Positions 30,987-41,929 of a stretch of DNA of 64,000 nucleotides are shown piece after piece. Position numbers and translations under genes: made by a program. This DNA is from Ashinkailepas kermadecensis (taxonomy: Eukaryota; Arthropoda; Thecostraca; Neolepadidae). Within the stretch, counting starts at the first letter, position 1; each line of letters opens with the position of its first letter. Location of the stretch: NCBI GenBank assembly GCA_034440615.1, contig JAOTOM010001511.1, positions 1-64,000 on the forward strand. The letters run 5' to 3'. The notes under the pieces are model-generated. The model searched no databases. It was given only the letters and a program-made list of their open reading frames with translations, and was not told the DNA's origin.

Positions 30987-32897
30987 GGACTAGTTGCAGG
31001 TTGTGAAATATATACCAAATGAAAGAGGGAGTTCTAATTCGGACAATAATGGGTGTATCACCATTCATCAAACAACCGTTTTCTCAAAATTTACAAAGAA
31101 AAGGTTTTGCGACCGTAGGTACTCCCTGGCCGATGACGTCACAGTTTGGGAATGCCGCCATTACGGTCCGTTGCGGCGTTGGTTTAGTGCGGCGTCGCGG
31201 GGACGCTGGTTGGTAATGTTCCATTAGCGGTGGATTTATTGGCGAAATATGGGTTTCTTGAGTCGGTATACATGCACACCACTATTCTTGTTAGTTTAAA
31301 GGGTAAAATATCAGTGCAATACTGAAAACTTACGGGTGTATGCATAGGTAATCGGCGTGCGCCATTGTTCGTATTCGTGTGATATCTGAGTGCATTTGTA
31401 TCCTTCGACCAGTTTGATTTATGACCGATATTCGGTTGAGTTAAATAAGGCTAGAAATGATACATAAAACATGTTAGGTTTTGTAACCAATCTTATTTGT
31501 GCCTGTAACAACCCTGCTTAGGTATTATATTATGTCCTGTACATTCTAGTGTTTGGGTACAATCTCTAGCAACATGTGAAATATCTGCTAAATGAATATC
31601 TGCCAAACTGGTTAGCCTGATTAGAAACTATGCTGCATTTTGTCATAAGCAACCTCAAAATAAACTGGATAAGGTATTGATGGAGCAGGTGTCATATAAA
31701 CTGCCACATCAGATGAAAAATGTGCCATTCATCCACCCTGGTCCAAAACCAACTTTTGGGCACTGCCCAAGGGAATGGGGTGATTGCCACTTTTGGCTGA
31801 TAAAATCCAGCAAAAAAAGAAGACAAAACAGAGTGCTATGTAATGCTGAACCCAACCCCCTCCACCCTATGTAATGTTAGAACACACTGACCACCCCCCC
31901 CCCCCCCCCCCCAAACTAGGTACCAGTGTTACATAATATATGGGCAGCCTCTTAGCATAGATGCAGGAATGGGGGGTAGAGGTGCATGCACCCCCTGACT
32001 TTGGGGTGTTTAAACATTAAACCTATGACATTCACTGGAAGGGATTGGAAAAAAGAGTGGCTTACCCCTACTCCCCCCACTGTTTAAGATAGTTCCTACA
32101 CTCTGGCTGGTTCGATGGAGTTTTTCTTTACCGATCATAATTTATTCCGATGTGGCAACTTGTGTGCTGCCTGCTCATACAATACCCCTACCCATTTTTA
32201 CCTGTTTTCTACATGAATGTTAATATCCTTTTGAAACTGAAGCAGTTCCCCATGATGTATTGTGCCTATGCTGTGTACGAATTTGTGCGCCACATTCGTG
32301 TCTAGTCCATGAGTAGCTGAGCACCAAACTACGTAGGAAAAGGGTACTTAGGTGGGAGCCAGCCGATGCCTACACATGCCTCTGAAAATGTGAAGACGTC
32401 AATAATTTTGAAAATAACCCAATCCCATGTCTTTGTCAAGTCAGATCCGTATACTCACATCAAAATGATCTCCGCAGCACGATGCTGTCTTGTTTATCGG
32501 GTCATTTCTCCTTACCACTTTGCACCAGAGCTTTCTCCTTTTGCGATCACTAGGAACGAAGGCAAACAGTTTTTCTGGTGTAGTAATTGTTGTGTTGGTG
32601 CACTTAGGAACGAAACAATGTCGGTAATATCCACCTTTCTCCTCCAGTCTACAGCCGGAACACAGCAACCCGCCGCAAAATACACGCAAATGCTAATGCC
32701 GGCCGGCGGCGACGAGTCCAGTACCAAACTGTGACGTCATCCAGCCACAGTCAATCAGGATCGAGAAAATACATATGAGCAAAATACGGCAACTTCGCTC
32801 ATTCCAATGCAGAAAAAATGCTCCCATTTGTTTCAGAATGTCCTAATTGACCAAAAATTGTCCACACAAAAAAAAATTGCCGACCTGCAACTAGTCC
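30987..32897. mobile_element. DNA transposon with AT target duplication, ISL2EU-like
   Basis: Perfect 15-bp terminal inverted repeats start GGACTAGTTGCAGGT (30987) and end ACCTGCAACTAGTCC (32897). The element splits the repeat sequence GACAATTAGAG, with AT on both sides (30985-30986 and 32898-32899). The uninterrupted sequence is at about 18566-18576. A 2-bp AT duplication together with a THAP-type exon inside fits the ISL2EU group of the PIF/Harbinger relatives. No full transposase or YqaJ-like nuclease is visible, so this copy is non-autonomous. It also holds a long C run at about 31895-31912. Confidence 0.7.
32459..32648 (-). pseudogene. THAP zinc-finger domain exon
   Basis: The reverse strand encodes YYRHCFVPKCTN, then LFAFVPSDRKRRKLW and ASCCGDHFD. 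This is the C2CH pattern of THAP domains: Cys-X4-Cys, the F.FP.D...R..W core and the final Cys-X2-His-Phe. A GTGAGT splice donor follows HFD directly at 32458, and a CTGTAG that could serve as acceptor precedes at 32649-32654. THAP domains bind DNA and occur in host factors and in P, ISL2EU and related transposases. Its location inside the 30987-32897 element favours a transposase exon. No further exons are visible, so it is scored as a remnant. Confidence 0.65.
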
Positions 32898-32899
32898 AT

Positions 32900-33170
32900 T
32901 AGAGTAACAAGAATCATGAATAGGGGTGTGAAATATCAAAGCAATGAAGTTATGAAAACTTGTACTTTGCCTGCGTGCAACATTTGAAATATTGTGTACA
33001 GGCATAGCGCCAGTACTTAGAAAGAGATATAGGTATGCTATAAAGAGTACAGCACAAAGCTACTGAGCTTAGCAGTGGACTAGCAAATTTAGAATGTGAT
33101 TAGAGGCTTATGGCACTAGATATGCGCTCACTCAAGTATAGGAGATTAAGGGGTGATATGATTGAGATGC
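32900..33170 (+). repeat. Composite repeat C, second piece (decayed LINE)
   Basis: Continues the composite after the AT-flanked element. Matches 18572-18843, sharing copy-A-specific variants (TTGAAAT, GTACAGGCATAGCGCC, AGCAAATTT), then stops at TTAA (33171-33174). Confidence 0.75.
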
Positions 33171-33174
33171 TTAA

Positions 33175-35761
33175 CACGCGCACGTCCGGGGGAGGCAGAT
33201 ATCTACCCCCTGCCGTTTTTCCTAATTTGCCGCCATACTAATCGGGTTAGCAAGGCAAAACCTAGTGTGGCCGCTCATTAGTCCTTTCCGCATATCCTCA
33301 TAAATTTTTGACCCTGGGACATCTCAAGTCAGGTCACCAGGTCAGACGAAGTGACCCAACATCCCTTGGAGTCTAGGTGGCATCACTTCCACAATAATTG
33401 GGCAATTTATTTCAAACTTATAACACGTCATGATCTCATCAGGGACTATAATATATATCTCGTTTTTTTCGTAGCATTGACCTGAGATCAGGCCACGGCC
33501 ATGGCTTCCCCCATTATAGGCCTATGGTAAAATATACAAATGTTTCCTGGTTACATATTTGCTCTCGGAATGACCTCACAACGGTTATGGCGTATAGTTG
33601 GAAGCTATTCTCAATGTTACCGCTGACATTTTTGCTCAGTGACCTCACCAAGGTCATCTGAGGTCACCTGAGATCACTAGCACATTTCTGCGCATTATAT
33701 CGCACTGCATTGAGCTATAAGGCTGAAATTACCGTCATTGTGCTTGTATCGCCAAGAGGTGTCGATTGATACATTACATGACCTCCCTAGGCTACCTCAT
33801 GACCTTGACCTGAGGTCATAGCTTCGGAGTAAAAAGTATTGCTGCTTGGGTACGTAGTTGGCCTCGATTGTCCTCTGTAAATCTCATGCACTTTGAGGTC
33901 GTTTATGAATATGCGAGTCAATCATTTACTATATGACCTCTGCAAGGTCATCTTAGATCATCGCACATAACTGCAAATTATTTATCACAGTATTGGTAGT
34001 AATCTGCTTCCGAAACGAAGCAGCAATTACTGCTTCTCAAGCAGTAATCTGCTTCCGAAACAGCATCCAGCTGGTGTCGTACTGCCCAAAGCCGGGTAAG
34101 GTAGTGCTGGTGGCCTCGTCCCAGCACAAGCTCCCGCTGGTGGACTCCCGCAGTGGGAAACCGGAGGTAGTATTATACTACAACTCAACGAAGGGGATGT
34201 CGACGTGTGCGATAACATCATCGCCAACCATATGTGCAACGCGCCCGTGCACAGGTGGCCGACGAAGATGCTGTTCTTCATGCTGAGTGTGGCCTGTGTG
34301 AACGCCTACCACGTCTACGTGACTAAGTTCCCGCTCAGTGCACACGCCGACATGGAGCACGGAGGCCACATGCGCTTCACCAGAGCGCTCGGGATCCAGC
34401 TCCTGAGCGGACAGGCTGAGCGCCGAGCCACCAGCTACATTTCCGGACGGGGGGTCATCAATCGGCAAGCGGTGAGGTCCCTGGAGCAGGTGCTAGACCG
34501 TCAGCTCATCCGGAAGGCACCTGCCCAGCCGGAGCCAGGACCATCCTCCCAGCCACAAGAGCCGAAACTCGGCAGATGCCCTCTGTGCCTGCGGGAGAGC
34601 CACGGCGAGGGGTTCAAGAAGAAGAAGTCGAAAATGTGGAAATACACTCCGTGTGTGAAGTGTAGTCGGCCAGCGTGTCCTAGACACAGCAAATCTGCCA
34701 AAGTCTGCAACATCTGTCAGCCGTGATGCGGCTGTCTGCTTCGCTGCATGTTGCCTGATGTCTTTCACATTCAAGAGTCGATTCAAAAGTGTTTCCCATG
34801 TTTGTATTGTCGCGAGTGTTGTTTGCCTGATGTCTTTCATATCCAAGAAATAATTTAGAATCGTTTCGCATGTCTCGAGTGTTGTTCTATATGAGCATTG
34901 AACACAGATATATCGTTTGTTGTAATGGAATGCGTCGTTCCCGTACCTATCCACTACAATAAAGACCCGGTCTTGAATATCGCGCCTTTCTATCATGTCT
35001 CTTGCGAATCGTCTCGGAATATTCAGAAAGGTATCAGTGCTGGACGCGGCGCATATATCACAAACATTTGTGCGACCATTTTCACGAACGCAGCCATGTA
35101 TTATCCCGCAGTAAATTAAATAGCGAACATCAATGTGGTATAAAACCAAATGTTATGCAAAATGCTAACACCAGCGAAATGCTCTCGTTGAGACGTTTTT
35201 AATGATATGCGACATGACCTACCTAGGCCAGAAAACTGTCTTGACTTCGGGTCAACCGAGGGCAAGGTCAAATATTGACCAAACTATGAAATGTCAGCAG
35301 AAGCGTCTTTCGTCATATAAAGCAAAATCAGCTTCCCATCGCCATGCTGTCAAAAAGTTTGTACCCGAAAATTATAATACATTTTAACTAAGTTCGGTGA
35401 CCTCTGGTGACCTATCTGTCGACCTGACCTTAAATCACACAGCATATTGTCGATAGCACATTTCAAGGCCTGTCGAATAGCATTCGCCGTTTGTTTCTAT
35501 CTGTTACAGATCCTGAGATATGTGTCAATATCTGAGGGTCCCACTCATTCTGGTCGAATTTGACCTATGATGACCCAGTGACCTACATATTGACCTGAGC
35601 GAAAATATGACCGAAACACTTTCGATAGAGCTTGTCACCAGCTATCCAACGCCACTTTCTGTTTGTCGCTACCTATCATAGTTCTGGAGATCTTATGGGA
35701 GCAGACATCTGCCCCCCCCCCGGACCGGCGAAGTTTGCGCGGACCGCCGGACGTGCGCATG
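33175..35761 (+). mobile_element. piggyBac-like DNA transposon (2587 bp)
   Basis: Flanked by TTAA at 33171-33174 and 35762-35765. Terminal inverted repeats are CACGCGCACGTCCGG on the left and the complement of CATGCGCACGTCCGG on the right, followed by G/C runs on both sides. Copy B has a single intact TTAA at the matching place. The interior carries the C-terminal part of a piggyBac transposase (34060-34726) and much non-coding DNA rich in AGGTCA and TGACCT words. The transposase N-terminal and core regions are missing, so the element is a deletion derivative. Confidence 0.88.
34060..34726 (+). pseudogene. piggyBac transposase C-terminal fragment, frameshifted
   Basis: The first frame gives SIQLVSYCPKPGKVVLVAS and KPEVVLYYNSTKG, matching the conserved segment before the last catalytic region of piggyBac transposases. 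At about 34195-34200 one base is missing, and the match resumes in another frame with MCDNIIANHMCNAPVHRWP, then KMLFFMLSVACVNAYHVY. The C-terminal cysteine-rich domain is complete: RCPLCL, PCVKCSRPACPRHS and VCNICQ form the cross-brace zinc pattern used to bind terminal repeats. The frame ends at the TGA at 34724-34726. About two thirds of a typical protein is absent. Confidence 0.85.
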
Positions 35762-35765
35762 TTAA

Positions 35766-36791
35766 GATTGCAAAAGGGTTGGAATATGTCAATCTGAATT
35801 ATGCTCTTCTTCTTTGCTATCACATGCGGTCGTCAATTCGGGTTAGTTAAGTCACTGTGTAGAGCAGTTAAACGTGACACAACATAATGGCAACACAACG
35901 GTATAGATAGATTCTTTAAAACTGAGGATATGTCATTGACTGGTGTGTTCCAGTGTCTTTTTTTCCTCGTATTATGGTACCTTACATTCGTGGGCGTAAC
36001 TCAGATGGCCCCTGTGGCTGTTATTAATCCCTAGCACTCGATGACTTTATGTTGGATCACGTGAAACGGTTGGATGCTGGATGGAATAAGACCTGATGCT
36101 GAGTTGTCCAAACCTACTGATGTTGGGTTAAAGCCTATGCGTGTTAAATGTGGTGGTGAAATTGCAGTGGAAGTTCGTTCTGTGCTCTATCCTTGATATT
36201 TTGTCAAATATTGGCACATTTGACCAATATTTTGTAACATATGTCCTTCAATACACAATACTAACCTGTTGCTTTTGCTATGCTCATGCTCCTTCTCAAA
36301 CTACAATTGAAGTGTTGTGGGTGTGATCAATGTTGGAAGACTACATATTTGTAGGTAATGGAGTTATTTACAACATCAACCCATTAGTGTCCCATATCAT
36401 GGACTTCGTATAAGAGGATGAGAGTCTGGGACCTTCGTGGCAATGCTATTTGCATAATGCTAAATTTCACAAAATATGTGGGATGTATATCCCCATCCCC
36501 CAACCTAGTGATGCTTATGAATCTGTGCTTATGAATCTAATATTTCTGAAAAATTGTGTCTTGCACGCCATTCGTCCATGTGTCAGCAATGCAGTCTGCA
36601 ACTGTAGTGAAGTGTAATGTAGTCTGTCTGCAACTAACGCCAGCCGTGGGTACCGGAGCAAAGAATGGAGGTGCGATTCAGTGACGACGACGGAAATTTA
36701 TCGGGCGGGGAGGGGTGATGGAGATGCCAATTACGAACCAAGTCATTGACATCATCAGGTATCGGTCTCGACAGTTTGATTCAGGTGCCGA
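35766..36791 (+). repeat. Composite repeat C, third piece
   Basis: Resumes the decayed LINE (AAGATTGCAAAAGGGTTGG) after the piggyBac element and follows copy B 28411-29480, with small indels near 36525-36545. Ends at GGTGCCGATC, where a LINE is inserted. Confidence 0.75.
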
Positions 36792-38690
36792 TCAAAGGCC
36801 GTTTCCAGTAAAGTCATAAAGTGTTAAGGCTTAATAAGAGCCACAGGGGCCATCTGGGTTAGGCCTATCTGGAAAAGGTACTATAAATGTACATACTCTC
36901 ACCCCAATCAATCCCTTATCTCAAGTTCCTAGGAAGCTATATATCGCAGCCTATCTAGCACCAATTCACTTGCTATTGCATAACACACTTCCGTTGTGCT
37001 ACCATAGACAATATCATTAGTATCACATCCCGAAGGAAGGTGCTGAATCCACTGCTAGGTACACCCTAAATAAAGTTATAAAGCGTTTAGACTTAATAAG
37101 AGACTCACTTTCTATTGCATAACACACTCAACAATTACCAACTCCTCCCATCATACCCATTGCGCTACCATAGACAATCTCATCAGTATCACATCCCGAA
37201 GGAAGGTGCTGAATCCACTGCTAGGTACACCCTATATAAAGTTATCAAGCGTTTAGACTTCGCAAGAGACCCAAGGGCCCATCCAGTTAAGTCTGTAAAT
37301 GGAAGATAATATAAGCCTGGTAAAAAGACCCTCCCCAACCATCCCACATCCTGAAGAACCAGTCCTCCAATATCCCACACACCTATCAATGCCTATCTAC
37401 CCTAGCTTTCCAGCCCTATTCCCCTGATCTCTCTTAACACATGTGTATTGAATGCCTTATCAATAATTTTCAAACTGCATCCATGCCTGCTTAAAGGGGT
37501 CTGTGCCGTGCACACTTACTTAACATACATCTTACCCCATCCATCACAAATTAGAACTCAAAATCAAGATTTTCCTGTATAAAAAATTATCCACCGTACT
37601 TTTAAATACATTCAATGAGGAACTCCCCACAACATCAGCAGGCAGCCCATTCCACTGATCAACAACCCTTTGACTGAAGACCTGTTGTCGCTTAACTGTC
37701 CTACACTTCAACTTGTCTAACCTGAATTGATGACCCCTATGTGATACTCTAAACTGAAGAGCGCCATTTAAATTGACCTGATCTAGTCCTTTAAGAATTT
37801 TGTACATTTAAATCTGTCCCCTCTTAATCTCCTATACTTGAGTGAGTACATATCTAATGCCACAAGCCTTTCTCCATATTCTAAGTTACCTATTCCACTG
37901 ATGAGTCTAGTTGCTTTGCGCTGCACTCTCTCTAACTTGTCTATATCTTTTTCTAGGTAGGGGCTCCTAACTTGTACAGAATATTCCGAGTGGGGTCGCA
38001 CGTATGCTAAGTACAGTTTTTTTTCATGACTTCCTTGCTCTTATACATCACACTTCTATTAATGAGTCCCAGCATTCTGAGTGCCCTGTTCCTAGCTGAA
38101 CTACATTGCTTTTCTACTTTAAGGTCTTTTGAAACCAACACACCTAAGTCCCTTTCCTCTTCAATAACATCCAGTTCCCTCCCTCCCATTGTATATCTGA
38201 AAGTCTCACCTCCAAACCCCAGATGCATAACCTTACACTTGTCATAGTTGAAAGACATCTGCCATCGATCAGCCACTTTTTTAGGTCCTCCAAGTCTAGT
38301 TGAATATTTATAGATTGATCACAACTGTTTGCCACTCCTACCAGCTTGATGTCATCCGCAAATTTGAACACTATTCCTCAGCCCTACCTCAATGTTATTC
38401 ACAAAGATGATAAAGAGAAGTGGCCCTAGAACAGAGCCCTGTGGTACTCCACTCAGAACGTCCTGCCAATCAGATTTACATCCATTTAACATTACCCTTT
38501 GTTTTCTTCCCCTCAACCATGCTTCAATCCAACCTAGAACTTTTCCAACAATCCCATGTTGCTGTAGTTGATGAACTAGCCTCCATGTGGAACTTTATCA
38601 AAAGCTTTGCTAAAGTCCAAGTACACAACATCTATCCTACTTTGATTGTCTATTTGTAGTATTTTTAGTAGTAGTTTATGTCTGGTGGGA
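36792..38690 (-). mobile_element. CR1/L2-like LINE, 5'-truncated
   Basis: Leftward LINE with RT pieces and a ~750-base 3' UTR. It splits the composite sequence between GGTGCCGATC (36782-36791) and a similar GGTGCCGGTTC (about 38685-38695), a probable imperfect target duplication. The coding part starts inside the RT just after the position equivalent to 53252 of the plus-strand relative. In the 3' UTR a segment beginning CACATCCCGAAGGAAGGTGC is present twice (about 37025 and 37191). Confidence 0.8.
37544..38400 (-). pseudogene. CR1/L2-like reverse transcriptase C-terminal half, frameshifted
   Basis: The catalytic box reads FKFADDIKLVGVAN, followed by QMSFNYDKCKVMHLGFGGE, GVLVSKDLKVEKQCSSARNR, RPHSEYSVQVRSPYLEKDID and QRKATRLISGIGNLEYGERL. 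The final domain ends QRVVDQWNGLPADVVGSSSL. The parts sit in several frames (breaks near 38270, 38005 and 37800). Sequence close to 38400 still encodes the PQGSVLG motif upstream. The aspartates are intact, but the protein is broken. Confidence 0.82.
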
Positions 38691-38704
38691 TGGGTGCCGG
38701 TTCA

Positions 38705-38895
38705 TAGGTGCTATTAAGGAGTTTTTGTAGGTGGTGAAGGTGTTGATTGAGAGGTGTGACCAGGAAATTGTGCTAAAGTAGAAGGCGAGGGTGATAGTGG
38801 TCGATCCAGGGAAACTCCCGATGATACATTTCGATGGTTTGTTTGACGGATAGAAGGGGCCAACTTAGAGAGTGGCACCAGGAATTTGTTGGAGG
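38705..38895 (+). repeat. Composite repeat C, last piece
   Basis: Homologous to 29490-29666, separated from the rest of copy C by the inserted LINE. Similarity stops at GGAATTTGTTG, the same point where copy B joins its RT fragment. Confidence 0.7.
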
Positions 38896-38970
38896 TAGTG
38901 GTGGCAGCGCCGATTGAGGGTTATTTAAATAAATACAAAATTGTAGCACGAGGGATGAGATGTCGGTTAA

Positions 38971-39893
38971 CACGCGCACTGGAGGGGGGGGCGAAATCCG
39001 CCCACCCCTCCGGTTTTTCGTACATAACTGCAGATTTCACTGGTAGATATACGCCATGTTCTGCGTACCTACTTACAAATGAACGGCACGTCGTTTAAAA
39101 TACGAAGAAATGGAAATCGGCCGAAACCTTTTCAAGTTAGGGGCCGTTAAAGTAAAAAAAAAATCCTAGCGCCAGACCACAAAAATCGGCGCTGATGCAC
39201 TTCCCGTATATTCGCAAAAGGGAAGTGTTCTTGGCAACACTAGCGACTTGTTTGATGTATATTGATATGCTAGATAGTTTCAAGGTCATGTTAGGTCACC
39301 GAGATCAAGTCAGGTCAAGTTCATGACAGATTAATGGAACCAAACTTGGTCAACTGGAATGTTGTCAAGATGCACTACTATTTGTCATTTGTACTGTTTG
39401 TCATTGCGTTTCCATACTTTATTTATGTAATTCACTCCTTTCTTCGCGAAGCCGATTGCGCCGAGCTGCCCGACGGAGCAGTCGGGCGGGCGGCCCGGTT
39501 CCGGTAACTGGAACAGGTAACTGGCCTGATATAGTGCTGCTTTATAGGTGACCTGAGGTCAAATGTCGGGTCTAGCATCTGTATTGCATCATTAGTAATG
39601 TCCAAAGCATCATTGATGCCAATTTTGGAGGATTTAAACACAATCACAGCGATCCATAACAATGACAAGCCAAGCCACGCAAAACAAGACAAATTTGACA
39701 AATGTGACCTCATTTGACCTTGAAGATATTGACCTAAGGTCATGCAAATTGTACACAATAGAGTTCACCACCGTATCCATCCACCCTGCGAATTTCGTTT
39801 CTCTAGCTTTAATAGGAGCCGAGATCTTAGGGGGGGGCGGAATCCGCCCCCCCTCCAGTGCGCGTAATTTTCAGAGGCCCTCCAGGGCGCGTG
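38971..39893. mobile_element. TTAA-flanked MITE related to the piggyBac-like element (923 bp)
   Basis: TTAA at 38967-38970 and 39894-39897. The inverted repeats are CACGCGCACTGGAGG on the left and the complement of CACGCGCCCTGGAGG on the right. The right end holds a second copy of the inverted-repeat sequence about 30 bases inside (CCCTCCAGTGCGCG at 39850-39864). The first seven bases are shared with the 33175 element. There is no transposase. The interior is AGGTCA/TGACCT-rich. Confidence 0.83.
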
Positions 39894-39897
39894 TTAA

Positions 39898-41925
39898 AGG
39901 CTTCACCATGGTTTGTCTAGAAGGGGTGATAGAGGTCCTTCCACACTCTACGTTGGATTAATGCGAGGTGCCAAATTAGATAGTTTGCATAATGTAGCTT
40001 ACTCCCAATAAATAAACCCATTGGTCGAGGACGAACCCTACTGTATGCTCCACATTATTCAAACGGGACTACTTGTTCCATGCTCTTTACCTATTTGGGC
40101 ATACCCCGCGCCTCTCCTGTCATCAGCCATGTAGTCATGCACATAATGGTGGCAAAGACCAATGAGAATACTAGGATGGACAAAGAGGGTCTCTCTATCC
40201 ACCTTTCTGCGAAAATTGCACCCCTCTATCTTACTTGCTAATCCCGCAAGCATTATCGGGAAGTTGGTGTGTACGTCACCGTTGAATTTCGTCGAAAAGC
40301 GCTATCGGCGCCGCGGACGCTAGAACGCGGAGCCTACGTCCGGTCGTTACCGTCGAATTTGTGGTCAGGAAATAGACTAAAGTGTCGTAGGAGCACCTCT
40401 TAAGCATAAGTGCCGTGCCGCATTTCAAGCTTACGAAGATTACACAATGTAATGATTGTGGAGCTTCAGTTCCCATATACCGATAATACCGATACCCAAA
40501 TACCGATAATTATCGATAAGAGTAACAACCGGACCAGCTGATGGCAGCGAGGTTTATCCTTTTTCTGACCATGTCAAAACGGCAGGGTCAAGGGGGTAAG
40601 AAGGCCGTAGTCTCCTCAGCTCTTCCTAGTGGTGAATTACGCCGCCCAGGTCGACCTGGAAGGAGGCCCCGTGGACGCAGAAGGTCCTCCCAGATACTCG
40701 ACTGACCATTCCACCTCTGCAACGATGTTCGATCTGAGAGGCCCTAGCGGAGTATATTCCCTCCAGTATATAAGGCTTGGGTGCAGGTCATCGTCACCTG
40801 AAAGTTCCACTTGGAAATGGCGACACCATCAGATGTTAGCATCCTTACAAAATAGATAGCCACGCCGCTGGTACTTTCCTCCTGAGCAACGCCAGTGACA
40901 CAAATCAACTTTTGCTTCTTCTTCGGCAGTCACTTGTCCGGACGTCACCATAGCTCGTCAAACTCTCGACAGCGCTGGTTGAATTTGAACCGGGGGAGGG
41001 ATTTCACTCCCCCCCCCCCTCCCTGAGGATTTTTTTACGATAGGGAGAAACGGCGTTGAAATTTTCAGTACCTTTTCCGTCATCTTCTCTGCGTCAGATG
41101 GGAAAACTTCAATCCCAAGTCATGTAGGGTTATTGACCTAGCTCAGATCAAAGACGGTCACCTCCAAGAATGTTTCGGAAGCGATAGCTCATATAAATTA
41201 AAAGATATTAAAATGAAACGTTCTAAGTGAGTACAATTGCGTAGCACCTACGTATATCTCGGATTTCTGTTTGGGGCCAATGGCCTGGGGTGACAACCAA
41301 TTTTGGACGAACTTGACAATTTGTGTAATATGCATGCTCGGCATTGTCCCCTTGGTATGCATGCAGAAATATAAAAAGTTCCTCATCCAATTTGTTTGAC
41401 CTCCGTCAATTGACCTGAAGCCAGTCCAGGATACAGTGTTCTCAGTGAGAAAAACCTATTTAGACACTCCTGTTTTTGTGGCTTATTTCGAGTTTCCATT
41501 GCTTAAATAATGCCAAACTTGCATTACCCGATCACAATTACCAAATAAAACCAACACTATGAATCATAGTCGAAGTCAACGTGACCCTAGGTCATTATCC
41601 TATAACAATATTCATAATTTTACGCCCAAACGCATGAAAATATATTGAAATGAAGCTTACTGCTTACAATTTGTCAGTGGTTGCAACACGTGCATCGTGG
41701 ATTTGTTATTGAGGTCAAGTCAGTGACCTAAGATCATTGCCAATTTTGGCCCATGATGGACCAATGTGTAATCATGTATCAAATGGCCTGTGTCTAAACT
41801 GTGTTTTTGCCAGAAATGGAGTCTTTAAAACGTCAATTTTTTATGAAAAACCGCAATGTTGAGTTTCAAAATTATTTCAGGATGAAATGTGAGGAAATTT
41901 TCTGGTCCTATTCCTCGAGAACTTT
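39898..41925. other. Mostly non-coding stretch
   Basis: No recognised element ends. Notable items are a tiny basic ORF (listed separately), a C-rich run at about 41008-41022, and scattered AGGTCA/TGACCT words at 41395-41740. Confidence 0.35.
40571..40705 (+). CDS. Small basic ORF with AT-hook-like segment
   Basis: A 44-codon ATG frame starting MSKRQGQGGKKAVV and ending with RRPGRPGRRPRGRRRSSQ, which resembles the GRP/RGR core of AT-hook DNA-binding motifs. There is no supporting splice or promoter evidence. It could be a chance frame, a first exon or a transposase N-terminus. Not recognised as any known protein. Confidence 0.2.
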   Translation: MSKRQGQGGKKAVVSSALPSGELRRPGRPGRRPRGRRRSSQILD

Positions 41926-41929
41926 CTGA

